A stretch of 64,000 nucleotides of DNA from Paenibacillus sp. JJ-100 (GCF_948329825.1 NZ_CAOJCM010000001.1:1302001-1366000); one strand, 5' to 3'. Positions 28,633-39,099 are shown, counted from the stretch's first letter. A program made the numbers and translations. Notes: generated by a model from the letters alone, not told the origin.

Positions 28633-29931
28633 ATGGACAACTGGTTCAAGCTCAAAGAAAGAGGCACCACCGTATCAACCGAAATTATTGCAGGTATTAC
28701 TACATTTTTCACGATGGTATACATTGTAATTGTGAATCCTGGTATTCTCAGTGGCACAGGAATGAGCTTTAACGGGGTGTTTATTGCTACCATTCTGGCC
28801 AGTATCGTCGCAACACTAATTATGGGACTGTGGTCGAACTACCCGATTGTCATCGCACCGGGTATGGGGTTAAATGCGTTTTTCGCTTTTAGTGTCGTTC
28901 AGGGGTATGGGGTAACCTGGCAAACGGCATTGGGGGCTGTATTTATTGCCGGTATTTTGTTTATCATTCTTTCTCTCACTTCATTTCGTTACATGCTGCT
29001 TGATGCCATTCCTGCAAGCCTCAAACATGCGATCACAGCTGGGATTGGTTTGTTTATTACGACAGTAGGGTTGCAGAACGCAGGAATTATTGCAGATTCC
29101 GAATCGAATCTGATTACACTCGGAGATCTGTCCCAGCCTATGACTTATCTCACGATTATCGGTTTAATTATAACGGTTACACTTATGGCCTACAATGTGA
29201 AAGGGTATTTGTTCATAGGCATGGTGATTACCGCAATCATTGCCTGGTTCATGGGACTATTTGAAATGCCAGCATCGATCGTAGCTATGCCGTCAGGACT
29301 TGGTGAAACGGCGTTCCAGATGGATTTGGCGAGTGTCTTCTCCAATGGACTGTACACCATTATTTTCACATTTTTATTAATTACACTGTTTGATACAACA
29401 GGCACCATGCTTGGTGTAGCGGAGCAAGCGGGACTATTGAAAGATGGGAGATTTCCTCGTTCCCGCGGTGCACTCCTGGCAGATGCTGTCGGTACTACGA
29501 CTGGTGCAATGCTTGGTACAAGCCCAACGTCGGCTTATATTGAGTCCAGTACGGGTGTTGCAGCAGGGGGAAGAACAGGATTGACGGCGGTAACGGTAAG
29601 TATACTGCTCGCAGTAACGTTGTTCTTCAGTCCGATCGTGAGTGTGATTTCGAGTATCCCGGCAATTACATCTCCGGCTTTGATTATTGTAGGTTTCTTC
29701 ATGATCAGTGTGATCGGCAAGATGAACTGGAGCGATCTTGAGGAGGCATTCCCAGCTTTCCTGATTATTATTCTGATGCCGCTGACGCACAGTATTGCAA
29801 CAGGAATCGGAATTGGTTTTATCTTCTACCCGGTGCTGAAGCTGCTTCGGGGTAAAGGAAAAGATGTTCATCCGATATTTTATATTTTTGCGATACTGTT
29901 CTTCATTCAACTTGTATTCCTTGACCACTAA
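28633..29931 (+). CDS. NCS2/AzgA-family purine (hypoxanthine/guanine) permease
   Basis: A 432-residue membrane protein of about 12-14 segments. The start KLKERGTTVSTEIIAGITTFFTMVYIVIVNP is characteristic of the AzgA branch (PbuG/PbuO), as are the substrate-region GMGLNAFFAFSVV and the motif SAYIESSTGVAAGGRTGLTA. It imports adenine, guanine or hypoxanthine with protons. The ATG at 28633 follows GGAGG by 11 bases; an in-frame TTG at 28615 is part of that site. A long structured leader precedes it. It stands alone and ends in a strong terminator. Confidence 0.9.
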   Translation: MDNWFKLKERGTTVSTEIIAGITTFFTMVYIVIVNPGILSGTGMSFNGVFIATILASIVATLIMGLWSNYPIVIAPGMGLNAFFAFSVVQGYGVTWQTALGAVFIAGILFIILSLTSFRYMLLDAIPASLKHAITAGIGLFITTVGLQNAGIIADSESNLITLGDLSQPMTYLTIIGLIITVTLMAYNVKGYLFIGMVITAIIAWFMGLFEMPASIVAMPSGLGETAFQMDLASVFSNGLYTIIFTFLLITLFDTTGTMLGVAEQAGLLKDGRFPRSRGALLADAVGTTTGAMLGTSPTSAYIESSTGVAAGGRTGLTAVTVSILLAVTLFFSPIVSVISSIPAITSPALIIVGFFMISVIGKMNWSDLEEAFPAFLIIILMPLTHSIATGIGIGFIFYPVLKLLRGKGKDVHPIFYIFAILFFIQLVFLDH

Positions 29932-29963
29932 GAGATGAGTTGGGGTAGCTGAACTATTGGCAA

Positions 29964-29998
29964 AGAGAACGGCTTCTTAAGAAGCGGTTCTCTTTTTT
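29964..29998 (+). terminator. Terminator after the purine permease
   Basis: AGAGAACGGCTTC pairs with GAAGCGGTTCTCT around TTAA, followed by six T. Confidence 0.9.
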
Positions 29999-30067
29999 AA
30001 ATGGTCTTACGAATTGAACGAAGATAATTCACCATACAAGTACCCCAGGCCTAGAAAACCCTCTAAA

Positions 30068-30089
30068 TAGATAGACAGATAGATAGACA
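30068..30089. repeat. Short tetranucleotide tandem repeat (GATA/GACA)
   Basis: Five units of TAGA/CAGA-type tetranucleotides occur in a row (TAGATAGACAGATAGATAGA). The 29999-30296 gap otherwise holds no gene, only a possible TATAAT at 30227 upstream of the GH95 gene. Confidence 0.6.
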
Positions 30090-30296
30090 CCCTCATTTTA
30101 GAAGAATGTTGAAAAGATATTTCGGCATAAAGAGAATGATATGGAATATTATGGATTACATGTCATTCGTTCAACCTTTTCAAATCATTTTTTGTTAAAT
30201 ATATATCTTCCCTTCACATTGAAAGATATAATGATTTTTGAACAAGTAAAACTAAAGTTTTTCTAAAAAATGAGTGCATTCGGAGGTAACGATCGC

Positions 30297-32675
30297 ATGA
30301 ATATTCAGTTTGGCTCTCCAGCCACCTATTGGGTTGAAGCACTGCCTATCGGCAACGGCAAGTTGGGCGGAATGGTCTTTGGCGGTATTGAAAAAGAACG
30401 GATTGCATTAAATGAAGATACGTTATGGTCTGGTTATGCCCAGGACTGGAACAATCCAGAAGCACGAGAAGTATTGCCTCAAATTAGGGAACTAATCGCC
30501 CGTAAACAATATGTAGAGGCAGATCTGCTCAGTAAAAAAATGATGGGGCCGTTCACACAGTCTTACCTGCCGTTTGGTGATCTAGAGCTTGTGATGGAGC
30601 ATGGGCAGTCATATGAACGCAAATCTTATCAGCGTAAGCTCGATTTGTCCACTGGTATTGTAAGCGTTTCCTATGTGGTTGGCGGCGTGCGTTATGATCG
30701 AGAGATGTTTGCTTCCCACCCGGATCAAGCTATCGTCATTCGTTTGACTTCTAGCAAGGAGGGAAGATTGAACTTTCGCACTCGACTGAGCAGTCCGTTG
30801 AGACACGACACCGTAGCTGCGAATGATCAATACGAACTTTTTGGAACGGCTCCTGAGTATGTATCGCCCAATTATCATGATGTTGAAGTGCCAGTCCGGT
30901 ACGGAGACGCCGCATCTAATCGTGGAATGTCTTTCCATGGCAGACTGGCTGTATCACATACGGGAGGTACGCTGCATACAGGCAACAGTGGACTGCAAAT
31001 CATCGGTGCAACGGAAGCGGTCATTTATTTTACGGGAGCTACAAGCTATATTTCAACGCCGCAAGCCAGCGATACGATCATCTCGCCTGAAGCTAAAACT
31101 GTGGACGTCATTCAACAGATCACAGCACACAAGTATGCTGACTTGCGTAACCGTCATGTGCAAGATCATCAGGCGTTATTCAATCGTATGCAATTGCATC
31201 TCGGCGACAGTGTTGCTCCTCAGGACATGCCTACGGATGAGCGCATCGAGAAGTACGGCAGCAGTGATCCAGGCCTGGTCGAGCTTTTGTTCAACTACGG
31301 CCGTTATTTGATGATCGCTAGCTCCAGACCTGGCTCACTGCCAGCCAACTTGCAGGGCATTTGGAACCAGGAGATACGCGCACCGTGGAGTAGCAATTAT
31401 ACATTGAATATTAATGCTGAGATGAATTATTGGCCTGCAGAGACATGTAATATGGCTGAATTACACGAACCATTGCTTGATTTTATTGGCAAACTTGCAG
31501 AGAACGGACGGAAAACAGCTGAAGTGAACTATGGCGCTCGAGGTTGGGTAGCTCATCATAATGCGGATATCTGGGGACAAACAGCTCCGGTTGGTGATTA
31601 TGGTGCTGGTGATCCGGTATGGGCACTGTGGATGATGGGCGGCGTATGGCTGACGCAGCATCTGTGGGAGCATTATGCTTTCTCAGAAGATAAAGATTTT
31701 TTGCAAGAAACGGGTTATCCACTGATGAAGGAGGCCGCTTTGTTCTGCTTGGACTGGCTCATTGAGAATAAAGAAGGCTATTTGATCACTTCACCATCCA
31801 CATCACCGGAGATGAAATTTGTTGTGAACGGTGAACATGCGGCTGTCAGTGAGGCGACTACGATGGATCTATCACTCATTGCCGAGCTATTTGATAACTG
31901 CATCGAAGCAGCAGAAGTGTTGCAGACGGATGCCGAATTCGCAGAACTTCTTCGAGCGAAGAGAGAGCAGATTCTTCCTCTCCAGGTTGACGCAAAAGGG
32001 CGCCTTCAGGAGTGGAGCGAGGATTTCACGGAGGAAGACCCGCAGCACCGCCATGTATCTCACCTCGTAGGTGTATTCCCGGGACGACTGATTACACACA
32101 AAAAATCGCCTGATCTGATGAAGGCTGCTCGCACGTCACTGGAGATTCGCGGCGATGGGGGCACAGGTTGGAGTCTTGGCTGGAAAATTGGTTTATGGGC
32201 TCGTTTTGGAGAGGGCAATCGTGCAGAGCAGCTCATCTCTAATCTGCTAACCCTCGTTAAAGCCTCTGAGCCGGGCAAACATGAGCAAGGCGGCGTATAT
32301 GCCAACCTGTTTGATGCTCATCCACCGTTCCAGATCGATGGGAACTTTGCAGCAACTGCGGGGATCGCCGAGATGCTGCTGCAATCTCATCAGGGATATC
32401 TGGAGTTCCTTCCAGCATTACCTGAACGTTGGTCTACAGGTTCGGTCAAAGGATTGAGAGCAAGAGGCGGATTCGAAGTCAGCCTACGCTGGGAGAACGG
32501 CAAGCTGATCGAAGCAGAAATCCTCTCGCATACAGGCAAGACATGTTATTTGCAGTCTGAACCTGGTCTAATAGTTCACCAAGGCGATACAGTTGTGCAA
32601 ACCACCCCGGAAAAAGACGATCAAGTAAGCCTGTCCACACAAAAAGGACAAACGTATACCCTTCAATATGATTAG
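30297..32675 (+). CDS. GH95 family alpha-L-fucosidase (or alpha-galactosidase)
   Basis: Likely hydrolyses terminal alpha-1,2-L-fucose or L-galactose from plant xyloglucan-type glycans. The 792 residues show the family start ([29 protein letters not shown]), the catalytic Asn-bearing segment ([13 protein letters not shown]), general acid Glu505 (TSPEMKF) and the general base Asp681 region ([20 protein letters not shown]). No signal peptide, so it is intracellular. ATG at 30297 is chosen because GGAGG lies upstream; an ATG at 30270 precedes that site. It stands before the LacI-regulated transporter, which may supply its substrate. Confidence 0.93.
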   Translation: MNIQFGSPATYWVEALPIGNGKLGGMVFGGIEKERIALNEDTLWSGYAQDWNNPEAREVLPQIRELIARKQYVEADLLSKKMMGPFTQSYLPFGDLELVMEHGQSYERKSYQRKLDLSTGIVSVSYVVGGVRYDREMFASHPDQAIVIRLTSSKEGRLNFRTRLSSPLRHDTVAANDQYELFGTAPEYVSPNYHDVEVPVRYGDAASNRGMSFHGRLAVSHTGGTLHTGNSGLQIIGATEAVIYFTGATSYISTPQASDTIISPEAKTVDVIQQITAHKYADLRNRHVQDHQALFNRMQLHLGDSVAPQDMPTDERIEKYGSSDPGLVELLFNYGRYLMIASSRPGSLPANLQGIWNQEIRAPWSSNYTLNINAEMNYWPAETCNMAELHEPLLDFIGKLAENGRKTAEVNYGARGWVAHHNADIWGQTAPVGDYGAGDPVWALWMMGGVWLTQHLWEHYAFSEDKDFLQETGYPLMKEAALFCLDWLIENKEGYLITSPSTSPEMKFVVNGEHAAVSEATTMDLSLIAELFDNCIEAAEVLQTDAEFAELLRAKREQILPLQVDAKGRLQEWSEDFTEEDPQHRHVSHLVGVFPGRLITHKKSPDLMKAARTSLEIRGDGGTGWSLGWKIGLWARFGEGNRAEQLISNLLTLVKASEPGKHEQGGVYANLFDAHPPFQIDGNFAATAGIAEMLLQSHQGYLEFLPALPERWSTGSVKGLRARGGFEVSLRWENGKLIEAEILSHTGKTCYLQSEPGLIVHQGDTVVQTTPEKDDQVSLSTQKGQTYTLQYD

Positions 32676-32697
32676 ACTGGATAAAAACCCTGTACCA

Positions 32698-32732
32698 CCG
32701 CTGATCTTTATGGGTCAGCGGTTTTCATTTTT
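32698..32732 (+). terminator. Terminator after GH95
   Basis: CCGCTGA pairs with TCAGCGG around a 10-base loop, followed by TTTTCATTTTT. Confidence 0.85.
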
Positions 32733-32759
32733 AAAGGTGGAGCAGATAAGTGTTGTGTT

Positions 32760-32804
32760 GAAAACGGTTTTATGGTATTTTGAATTTACAATAAAAACGT
32801 TTTA
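32760..32804. promoter_or_regulatory. Two LacI-type operators upstream of the lacI-family gene
   Basis: GAAAACGGTTTTA at 32760 and AAAAACGTTTTA at 32793-32804 share the CG-centred palindrome also found perfectly at 33917-33932. They sit 20-65 bases before the regulator start, which suggests autoregulation; cre-like activity is also possible because CcpA sites have the same core. Confidence 0.6.
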
Positions 32805-32824
32805 ATAGTAAAGGAATCTGATCA

Positions 32825-33847
32825 ATGGGAAAAATCACAATCAAAGATGTAGCAAGAGAAGCTGGTGTTTCGATCTCTACTGTTTCAAACGCCTTAAACG
32901 GTGTCGATGTCCTGAATCCAGAAACGAAGTCTCATGTGCTCAAGGTGGCGCAGCGTTTGAATTACATTCCGAATCTGAATGGCAAACTGTTGAAATCAGG
33001 TCAGACGAAAATGCTTGGTTTTTTCACTACGAGTGTGTCAGGTCCTTATTTCTACAAGCTGGTTGAAGCCATGTCGCGTGAATGTGACCGTCTAGGTTAT
33101 GGGCTGAATGTGTTTGTGACAAAAGATAAACATGTCATTATGAGCAATATTCTCGGTAGACGAGTCGATGGAGTGATCATCTATGAAGAGCTCCGAATAG
33201 ATGAACAGGACATTCTATCGATGAAAAAAGACAAGATTAAAGCGGTCTTTCTGGACCGCATCTACGAGAGTGAAGGGATGGGAAGTATCATCTTTGACTC
33301 TTATGTAGCGAGCTATGAAGCAACGAAATATCTGATTGGGCTCGGTCACCAAAAGATTGCCTATATATCCGGCGTAGATGAGATGTTTGACAGCGCACAG
33401 CGTAGAGAAGGGTATCTGGCCGCCCTGCGTGAATATGAGCTTCCAATGGATGAAGACTACATCATCCAGGGATATTTCGAGGAAGAGGCTACCTACAACG
33501 CAATCAAATCATTCATTCATCTGCATGCAGGCAAGCTCCCTGATGCTTTTCTAGCTGGTAATGACCTGAGTGCAATAGGATGTATTCAAGCATTGAAATC
33601 CCACGGGTATGAGGTGCCAAGTGACATTAGTGTGGTCGGATTTGACGATATTGATATCGCAGCATATTATTCTCCACCGCTAACAACGGTACGCAATCAA
33701 ATCGCTAGACAAGGTATTTTAGCGGTGACACAATTAGTCAATATGATTAAGGGAGAGGAACGGGGATCAGCGCATAAGCTGGCAGGAGAACTTGTCGTGC
33801 GTGGTTCAAGTCATGTGAGAATCAACCGGAGAGAGGCCCGCAAATAA
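32825..33847 (+). CDS. LacI-family regulator of the adjacent ABC/GH30 operon
   Basis: A 340-residue regulator. Residues 1-60 form the LacI helix-turn-helix and hinge (TIKDVAREAGVSISTVSNALNG, RLNYIPNLNGKLLKSGQTKM). The rest is a periplasmic-binding-protein-like sensor with the usual GRRVDGVIIYEE, DRIYE, GHQKIAYISG and VVGFDDIDIA landmarks. AGGAATC precedes the ATG. Operators of the same sequence lie before this gene and before the ABC transporter that follows, so it most likely represses both until a sugar binds. The sugar is unknown. Confidence 0.93.
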   Translation: MGKITIKDVAREAGVSISTVSNALNGVDVLNPETKSHVLKVAQRLNYIPNLNGKLLKSGQTKMLGFFTTSVSGPYFYKLVEAMSRECDRLGYGLNVFVTKDKHVIMSNILGRRVDGVIIYEELRIDEQDILSMKKDKIKAVFLDRIYESEGMGSIIFDSYVASYEATKYLIGLGHQKIAYISGVDEMFDSAQRREGYLAALREYELPMDEDYIIQGYFEEEATYNAIKSFIHLHAGKLPDAFLAGNDLSAIGCIQALKSHGYEVPSDISVVGFDDIDIAAYYSPPLTTVRNQIARQGILAVTQLVNMIKGEERGSAHKLAGELVVRGSSHVRINRREARK

Positions 33848-33916
33848 TGAATGAAGGACACTACTCCTCGGTTTATTTTTAATTCAGAGACAAGAGAAGG
33901 GAGTTTTTGGTCAGAA

Positions 33917-33932
33917 ATAAAAACGTTTTTAT
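33917..33932. promoter_or_regulatory. Perfect LacI-type operator before the ABC operon
   Basis: ATAAAAACGTTTTTAT is a perfect 16-base palindrome with a central CG, matching the two sites before the regulator gene. It lies 35 bases before the permease start. Confidence 0.75.
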
Positions 33933-33966
33933 GATTTTGAACCTAATCAGAGAGGAGCAACGCAAT

Positions 33967-34956
33967 ATGAGTCAGCTCACGACCAGTGCATCCCGTGAAC
34001 AGAAGCCTCCTACGCCCGGCAGCAAAAAGTCATTCAAACTTCGTTTCAGAACGTTTTGGCTCGATTTCGCCAGACAGTGGGAGATTCAGTCCATGGTTCT
34101 ACCTGGGATCCTGTTCATGATTGTTTTCTGTTACATACCGATCTACGGATTAACGATTGCGTTCAAAAATTACACCGTCATTGATACCTTGTCTAGTGCC
34201 CCTTGGGTGGGTCTGGATAACTTCAGAATCATCATGTCAGATAAATACTTCTGGGATGCTGTGGTGAATACACTTGGCATCAGCTTTTTGAAACTGGGGA
34301 TCGGCTTTGTTATTCCGATTATTCTAGCGATCATGATCTATGAGTTAAACAGCGGACGATTCAAGAAATTCGTGCAAACGGTTTCATATTTGCCTCACTT
34401 TCTCTCTTGGATTGTACTAGGTGGCATGCTGATCACCTGGTTCTCCACAACCGGATTGTTCAACGAATTGCTCCTTGGGCTAGGAATCATTTCACAGCCG
34501 CAAAATATTTTACTGGATGCAGGGAAATACTGGTGGATCGCCACGTTATCCGATATCTGGAAAGAAGCCGGCTGGGGAACGATCTTGTACCTCGCCATCA
34601 TGTCAAAGATCGATCCTACGTATTACGAGGCCGCCAAAATCGATGGAGCCAGCCGGATACGTCAGATATGGAACATAACCTTACCGAATATGAAATCGAT
34701 CATCAGCCTGAATCTAATCCTGACCGTTAGTGGACTGCTCGGCTCCAATCTCGACCAGACACTTGTACTGATGAACTCGCAGAACCGTGAAAAGGCTGAA
34801 GTCATTAATTCCTATGTCTATCGTATGGGGATGTCACAGGGTGACTTTTCGTATGCTACAGCGGTAGGTCTGGGTGTTTCTATCGTCTCTGTAATCCTGC
34901 TCGTCACAGCAAACAAAATTACGAGCAAACTGAATGATAACCAGTCTGTGCTGTAG
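33967..34956 (+). CDS. CUT1 ABC transporter permease (LplB type)
   Basis: A 329-residue permease with six membrane segments. The cytoplasmic EAA loop (YYEAAKIDGASRIRQIWNITLPNM) contacts the ATPase. The N-terminal Gln/Pro/Lys-rich tail of about 40 residues is longer than in many LplB proteins. The protein sequence FIPIYG-like (CYIPIYGLTIAFKNY) and DNFRIIMSD-type start are typical of oligosaccharide importers. ATG at 33967 has GAGAGGAGC upstream; an open frame back to 33907 crosses the operator and is unlikely. First gene of the transporter operon, 16 bases before its partner permease. No ATPase gene is present, so a shared MsmX-like ATPase is expected. Confidence 0.92.
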   Translation: MSQLTTSASREQKPPTPGSKKSFKLRFRTFWLDFARQWEIQSMVLPGILFMIVFCYIPIYGLTIAFKNYTVIDTLSSAPWVGLDNFRIIMSDKYFWDAVVNTLGISFLKLGIGFVIPIILAIMIYELNSGRFKKFVQTVSYLPHFLSWIVLGGMLITWFSTTGLFNELLLGLGIISQPQNILLDAGKYWWIATLSDIWKEAGWGTILYLAIMSKIDPTYYEAAKIDGASRIRQIWNITLPNMKSIISLNLILTVSGLLGSNLDQTLVLMNSQNREKAEVINSYVYRMGMSQGDFSYATAVGLGVSIVSVILLVTANKITSKLNDNQSVL

Positions 34957-34971
34957 AAGGAGGTCTCCCTT

Positions 34972-35859
34972 GTGAATGGAAAAGTAGCCAAAGAAGATCT
35001 GGACAGCCGGATCTTTGATACTGTCAATATGATCCTGTTGCTGATCTGTACCATCGTCATTGTTGTGCCGCTCTGGAATGTAATCATCTCCTCCTTTAGC
35101 TCTGGCAAAGCACTTGCAGAAGGTGGATTCATCTTCTGGTCACCGGAGTTCTCACTAGAAAACTATCGGGCCGTATTCAATGATTCAAACATCTGGCAGG
35201 CATTCTTCATCTCTGTCTCCAAAACCACGATCGGTGTCGTAACACACGTATTCTTCTGTGCTATGGTCGGATATGGTTTGAGTAAAAAGTACTTGAAAGG
35301 CCGTAAGTTGTACGTAGCTATGGGCGTTATTACGATGTTTTTCTCCGGGGGGATGATTCCAACCTATCTCCTGATCAAGTCACTAGGTCTTTTGAACAGC
35401 TTTTGGGTGTACATTATTCCGGCTTTGTTCAGCTTTTTCGATGTTGTTATCCTGATGAATTTCTTTCGAAATGTACCAGAATCACTCGAAGAGTCCGCCA
35501 AGATAGACGGGGCTGGGGACTGGCATATTTTTCTCAAAATCTTCATTCCGCTGTCTATGCCGGCGATGGCAACGATCGCTTTGTTTAACGGGGTAGGACA
35601 GTGGAACGACTTTATGACAACCAAGCTTTATATTACAGACCAGTCTCTATACCCATTACAGATGATGTTATATGAAATTATCGTGCAATCCCAGACACAG
35701 TCCATGCAAAATATTGGCGGGTCTGTTGTGATCGAAACGACAACCAAAGGAGTGCAGCTTGCCACTATTGTGATTACGACATTGCCAATTGTGCTGATCT
35801 ATCCTTTGCTACAACGATATTTCATTTCAGGAATGATGCTTGGGGCCGTTAAGGAATAA
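34972..35859 (+). CDS. CUT1 ABC transporter permease (YtcP type)
   Basis: A 295-residue permease, six membrane segments, with EAA loop LEESAKIDGAGDWHIFLKIFIPLSMPA and the final YPLLQRYFISGMMLGAVKE that is standard for the YtcP/LplC group. GTG at 34972 with AGAAGGAGG 8 bases upstream. It pairs with the preceding LplB-type permease to form the membrane channel, and the binding protein follows after 53 bases. Confidence 0.92.
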   Translation: MNGKVAKEDLDSRIFDTVNMILLLICTIVIVVPLWNVIISSFSSGKALAEGGFIFWSPEFSLENYRAVFNDSNIWQAFFISVSKTTIGVVTHVFFCAMVGYGLSKKYLKGRKLYVAMGVITMFFSGGMIPTYLLIKSLGLLNSFWVYIIPALFSFFDVVILMNFFRNVPESLEESAKIDGAGDWHIFLKIFIPLSMPAMATIALFNGVGQWNDFMTTKLYITDQSLYPLQMMLYEIIVQSQTQSMQNIGGSVVIETTTKGVQLATIVITTLPIVLIYPLLQRYFISGMMLGAVKE

Positions 35860-35912
35860 CATGATGCTTATTGAAATCAACCATTTTCAACCCATGACAA
35901 GGAGGAGATTAC

Positions 35913-37556
35913 ATGTTTAATGTTCGCAGGCTGTTAGGCAAAAAAGGAGTTAAAGGATGTGCAGCTTTACTATGTGCTGTATTAATGGTTACGGGATGCA
36001 GTGGAGGTTCAGATGGTTCAGGGGAAGGAAACTGGGTTTCTATTGAGAACCGCTATACCGTTGATCCGGAGAAACCCGCATGGCAACTGGATCAGAAAGA
36101 AGAAGTGACGGATCTGACCTGGTATGTTAATGCAGATTGGTGGAATACCGATTTTGGCAAAGACGTCGTCACGAAAAAGATCAAGGAAGATCTAAATATT
36201 AACATCAAATTCATCACAGGAGATGATACCAAATTAAATACGTTTTTCGCCGGTGGAGATATGCCTGACATGCTGACAGTGTTTGATTCTAATTCCCCGG
36301 TTGTGAACAAGGCGTCTACCTGGGCAATGCCTCTGAATGATTTGGCTGAAAAGTATGATCCCTACTTTAACAAGGTTGCTGCTGCCGACACGATGAAATG
36401 GTTCCAACAGGCGGATGGCAAAACCTATGGATATCCTAATTATTCGAACACACAAGATGATTATGATAGCGGTAACATCCCAGCCAAAACAGCTTTTATC
36501 ATCCGTAAGGATGTGTATGAAACATTGGGTAGCCCGGACGTGGGAACTCCGGAGCAATTCCAAAGTGTGATGAAGCAGATCAAAGATAAATTCCCGTCGC
36601 TCATTCCGTTTGGCTTCAACGCCATCGGTGAGGGCACAGGTTCACTTGGGGATGCATTACAGGATTTCATTGGCGTTCCACTCGAAACGGAAAACGGTGA
36701 ATTCTATGATCGTAATCTGGATGAAGATTATCTGACTTGGTTGAAGACGTTAAACGCTGTGTACAGGGATGGCAACATTAGTGATGACAGTTTTGCAGAT
36801 GACGGTACAGCTTTTGAGGAAAAAGTGAAATCAGGTAAATATGCTACATTGCTGCTGGACGGTACTCCTCAACAGGGCGGTAACCTACAAATTTTCATGA
36901 GTGACAATGAAGGCAAAGAGTACATGGCCATTGATGGGCCGCAGAGTACGAAAGGGAATGCACCAACGCTGAATCAGTCCGGCATTACAGGCTGGATGAT
37001 TAATTTTATTTCCAAAGATGCTAAAGACCCGGCCAAAGCGATGCAGCTTTTCACCTATTTGCTCAGCGAAGAAGGGCAGATACTGATGAACTACGGTATT
37101 GAAGGAGAGACGTTTAAGAAAAAAGCTGACGGAACCGTGCAATTGCTTCCTGAGGTAAAAGACATGCAATTGCATAACGCGGATCAATTCAAGAAGGATT
37201 ATCGTCTAGGCGAGTTTATGTTCTTCGGTCATGACCGTCATAAAGCGCTGAGTGCGGATGCCTTCCCGGAATCCATCAAACAGATGCAGGAGTGGGGCAA
37301 AGGCAAGCTGACACCTCATTTTATACTCGAAAATGTGAATCCGAACTTGGGCACACCGGAAGCTCGTGCGTTGTCCGCGATTAATACGAAATGGAACTCA
37401 ACCCTGGTGAGCATGTTACGTTCGAAGGATGATGCTTCGTTTGATAACGCTCTTGCAGCATATCAATCATTCCTAGAAGAAAACCGCTGGTCTGACATTG
37501 TAAAGATCCGTAGTGAGAAGATGAAGCAGAACAAAGAGAAGCTAAGCATTGAATAA
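35913..37556 (+). CDS. Extracellular solute-binding lipoprotein of the ABC importer
   Basis: A 547-residue lipoprotein: signal peptide with lipobox VTGC (Cys about 29), a Gly/Ser linker, then a large two-lobe family 1 substrate-binding fold (LTWYVNADWWN, FFAGGDMPDMLTVFD, ITGWMINFISKDAKDPAKAMQLFTYLLSEEGQ). Size matches the LplA-type binding proteins of Paenibacillus. It captures an oligosaccharide and hands it to the two upstream permeases. GGAGGAG lies before the ATG. The GH30 enzyme follows after 16 bases, so the ligand is probably its substrate or product. Confidence 0.93.
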   Translation: MFNVRRLLGKKGVKGCAALLCAVLMVTGCSGGSDGSGEGNWVSIENRYTVDPEKPAWQLDQKEEVTDLTWYVNADWWNTDFGKDVVTKKIKEDLNINIKFITGDDTKLNTFFAGGDMPDMLTVFDSNSPVVNKASTWAMPLNDLAEKYDPYFNKVAAADTMKWFQQADGKTYGYPNYSNTQDDYDSGNIPAKTAFIIRKDVYETLGSPDVGTPEQFQSVMKQIKDKFPSLIPFGFNAIGEGTGSLGDALQDFIGVPLETENGEFYDRNLDEDYLTWLKTLNAVYRDGNISDDSFADDGTAFEEKVKSGKYATLLLDGTPQQGGNLQIFMSDNEGKEYMAIDGPQSTKGNAPTLNQSGITGWMINFISKDAKDPAKAMQLFTYLLSEEGQILMNYGIEGETFKKKADGTVQLLPEVKDMQLHNADQFKKDYRLGEFMFFGHDRHKALSADAFPESIKQMQEWGKGKLTPHFILENVNPNLGTPEARALSAINTKWNSTLVSMLRSKDDASFDNALAAYQSFLEENRWSDIVKIRSEKMKQNKEKLSIE

Positions 37557-37572
37557 ATAGGAGGCCCTCGCG

Positions 37573-38931
37573 ATGAAAACCTTTACCATATTTAAAACAA
37601 CGGGTGAGAATGAATTATTCCAGTCCATAAGTCTGGATCAATGCCGTCCAATCTCATCTACGAATACAGACCCTTTAACCGTAACTGTGCGATTGGATGA
37701 TCGCCAAACGTACCAGGAGATGGATGGGTTTGGAGCATCGTTTACAGATGCTTCAGCATATCTCATGCATCAGAAGTTAACAGAGGAACAGCGTACGGAA
37801 GCGATGACACGTCTATTTCATCCTACAGAAGGCATTGGATTGTCGGTGATTCGCAACCCGATGGGTGCTTCTGATTACGCCCGTACGGTTTATAGTTACA
37901 ATGATCTGCCTGACGATCTTACAGATCCGGAACTAGCCAAATTTAGCATTGCGCATGATGAAGCGGATATCATTCCGTTAACTCAGCAGGCACTTGAACT
38001 CAATCCCGAGTTGAAACTGTTCGCTTCCCCATGGAGTGCACCTGGCTGGATGAAAACCAGTGGCTCCATGATGACTGGAGAACTAAAGCCTGAATGGTAT
38101 TCGGTATATGCTCATTATTTTGTAAAATATATTCAGTCATACGCAGCACATGGTCTACCAATCTATGCGATTACACCGCAGAATGAGGCTTTGTACGAAC
38201 CTACGCATTATCCCAGCATGTTGATGCCAGCTGAAGCACAAGCTGATTTTATTCTGCATCATCTCAAGCCAGCATTCGTGCGTAACAACGTGTTCACGAA
38301 AATTCTCTGTTATGACCATAACTGGGATCGTCCAGATTATCCACTAACGGTGCTTGAGAAAGCTGGTGAAGCAGTAGATGGAGTAGCCTGGCATTGGTAT
38401 GGAGGCGATGCGTCAGCGCAATCGACCGTATACGAGGCTTTTGCTGGAAAAGAAGTTCATTTCACTGAAGGTTCCGGCGGAGAGTGGATTCCACCCTTTG
38501 AACAGGCATTCTCCAATGTCATCCGAACCGGGATTCAGATCCTGCGTAACTATAGTAAGTCGATGATTCTGTGGAATATGGCGCTGGATGAACACAATGG
38601 CCCTACTGTACCCGGATTTGGTCGGAGCACCTGTCGCGGTATTGTACAGATTAATCAGCAGACAGGAGAACTCATCTACACGCTGGATTATTACGCGCTG
38701 GCCCATTTCAGTGCAGTAATTCGTCCAAGAGCAGTTCAGATTCAATCAGTCTCCAGCGATACTTCCGTATACTCTGTAGCCTTTCGCAACACGGATGGAA
38801 GTACAGCTCTTGTACTGTTCAATGATGGGCAGGAAGCCAGACCGATCCAGATCGAGTTGCAAGGTCAAGAGTTGCTATGTGTAAACATGGAGTCGAAATG
38901 CGCTATATCCATCATCATACGAAATGACTAA
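37573..38931 (+). CDS. GH30 glycoside hydrolase
   Basis: A 452-residue GH30 enzyme: start block MDGFGASFTDASAYLM, acid/base Glu205 (ITPQNEALYEP), nucleophile Glu299 (VHFTEGSGG), and a C-terminal beta-sandwich typical of the family. No signal peptide is seen, so it acts in the cytoplasm. Subfamily and substrate (beta-1,6-glucan, beta-glucosyl or beta-xylosyl) cannot be fixed from sequence. It closes the LacI-controlled importer operon, which suggests the cell imports a beta-linked oligosaccharide and cleaves it inside. AGGAGG precedes the ATG and a terminator follows. Confidence 0.93.
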   Translation: MKTFTIFKTTGENELFQSISLDQCRPISSTNTDPLTVTVRLDDRQTYQEMDGFGASFTDASAYLMHQKLTEEQRTEAMTRLFHPTEGIGLSVIRNPMGASDYARTVYSYNDLPDDLTDPELAKFSIAHDEADIIPLTQQALELNPELKLFASPWSAPGWMKTSGSMMTGELKPEWYSVYAHYFVKYIQSYAAHGLPIYAITPQNEALYEPTHYPSMLMPAEAQADFILHHLKPAFVRNNVFTKILCYDHNWDRPDYPLTVLEKAGEAVDGVAWHWYGGDASAQSTVYEAFAGKEVHFTEGSGGEWIPPFEQAFSNVIRTGIQILRNYSKSMILWNMALDEHNGPTVPGFGRSTCRGIVQINQQTGELIYTLDYYALAHFSAVIRPRAVQIQSVSSDTSVYSVAFRNTDGSTALVLFNDGQEARPIQIELQGQELLCVNMESKCAISIIIRND

Positions 38932-38945
38932 TAATATCTTCCATG

Positions 38946-38970
38946 AAGATCGCCAAATCTGGCGATCTTT
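38946..38970 (+). terminator. Terminator of the ABC/GH30 operon
   Basis: AAGATCGCC pairs with GGCGATCTT around AAATCT, followed by TTATCTTTTTT. Confidence 0.9.
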
Positions 38971-39099
38971 TATCTTTTTTATGACGCTTGGAAGGGGATT
39001 TCATGGATAAAGTCCGAATAAATTAGAAGACGGAAAACACACGCCTATGAATACCTGGAATGATGGCTCATAGATCAAAACTAACGTTGGAGGATATTC

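Noticed and set aside
35913-37556. Other open frames inside the binding protein gene
   Set aside because: They are shadow frames of a clear lipoprotein gene.
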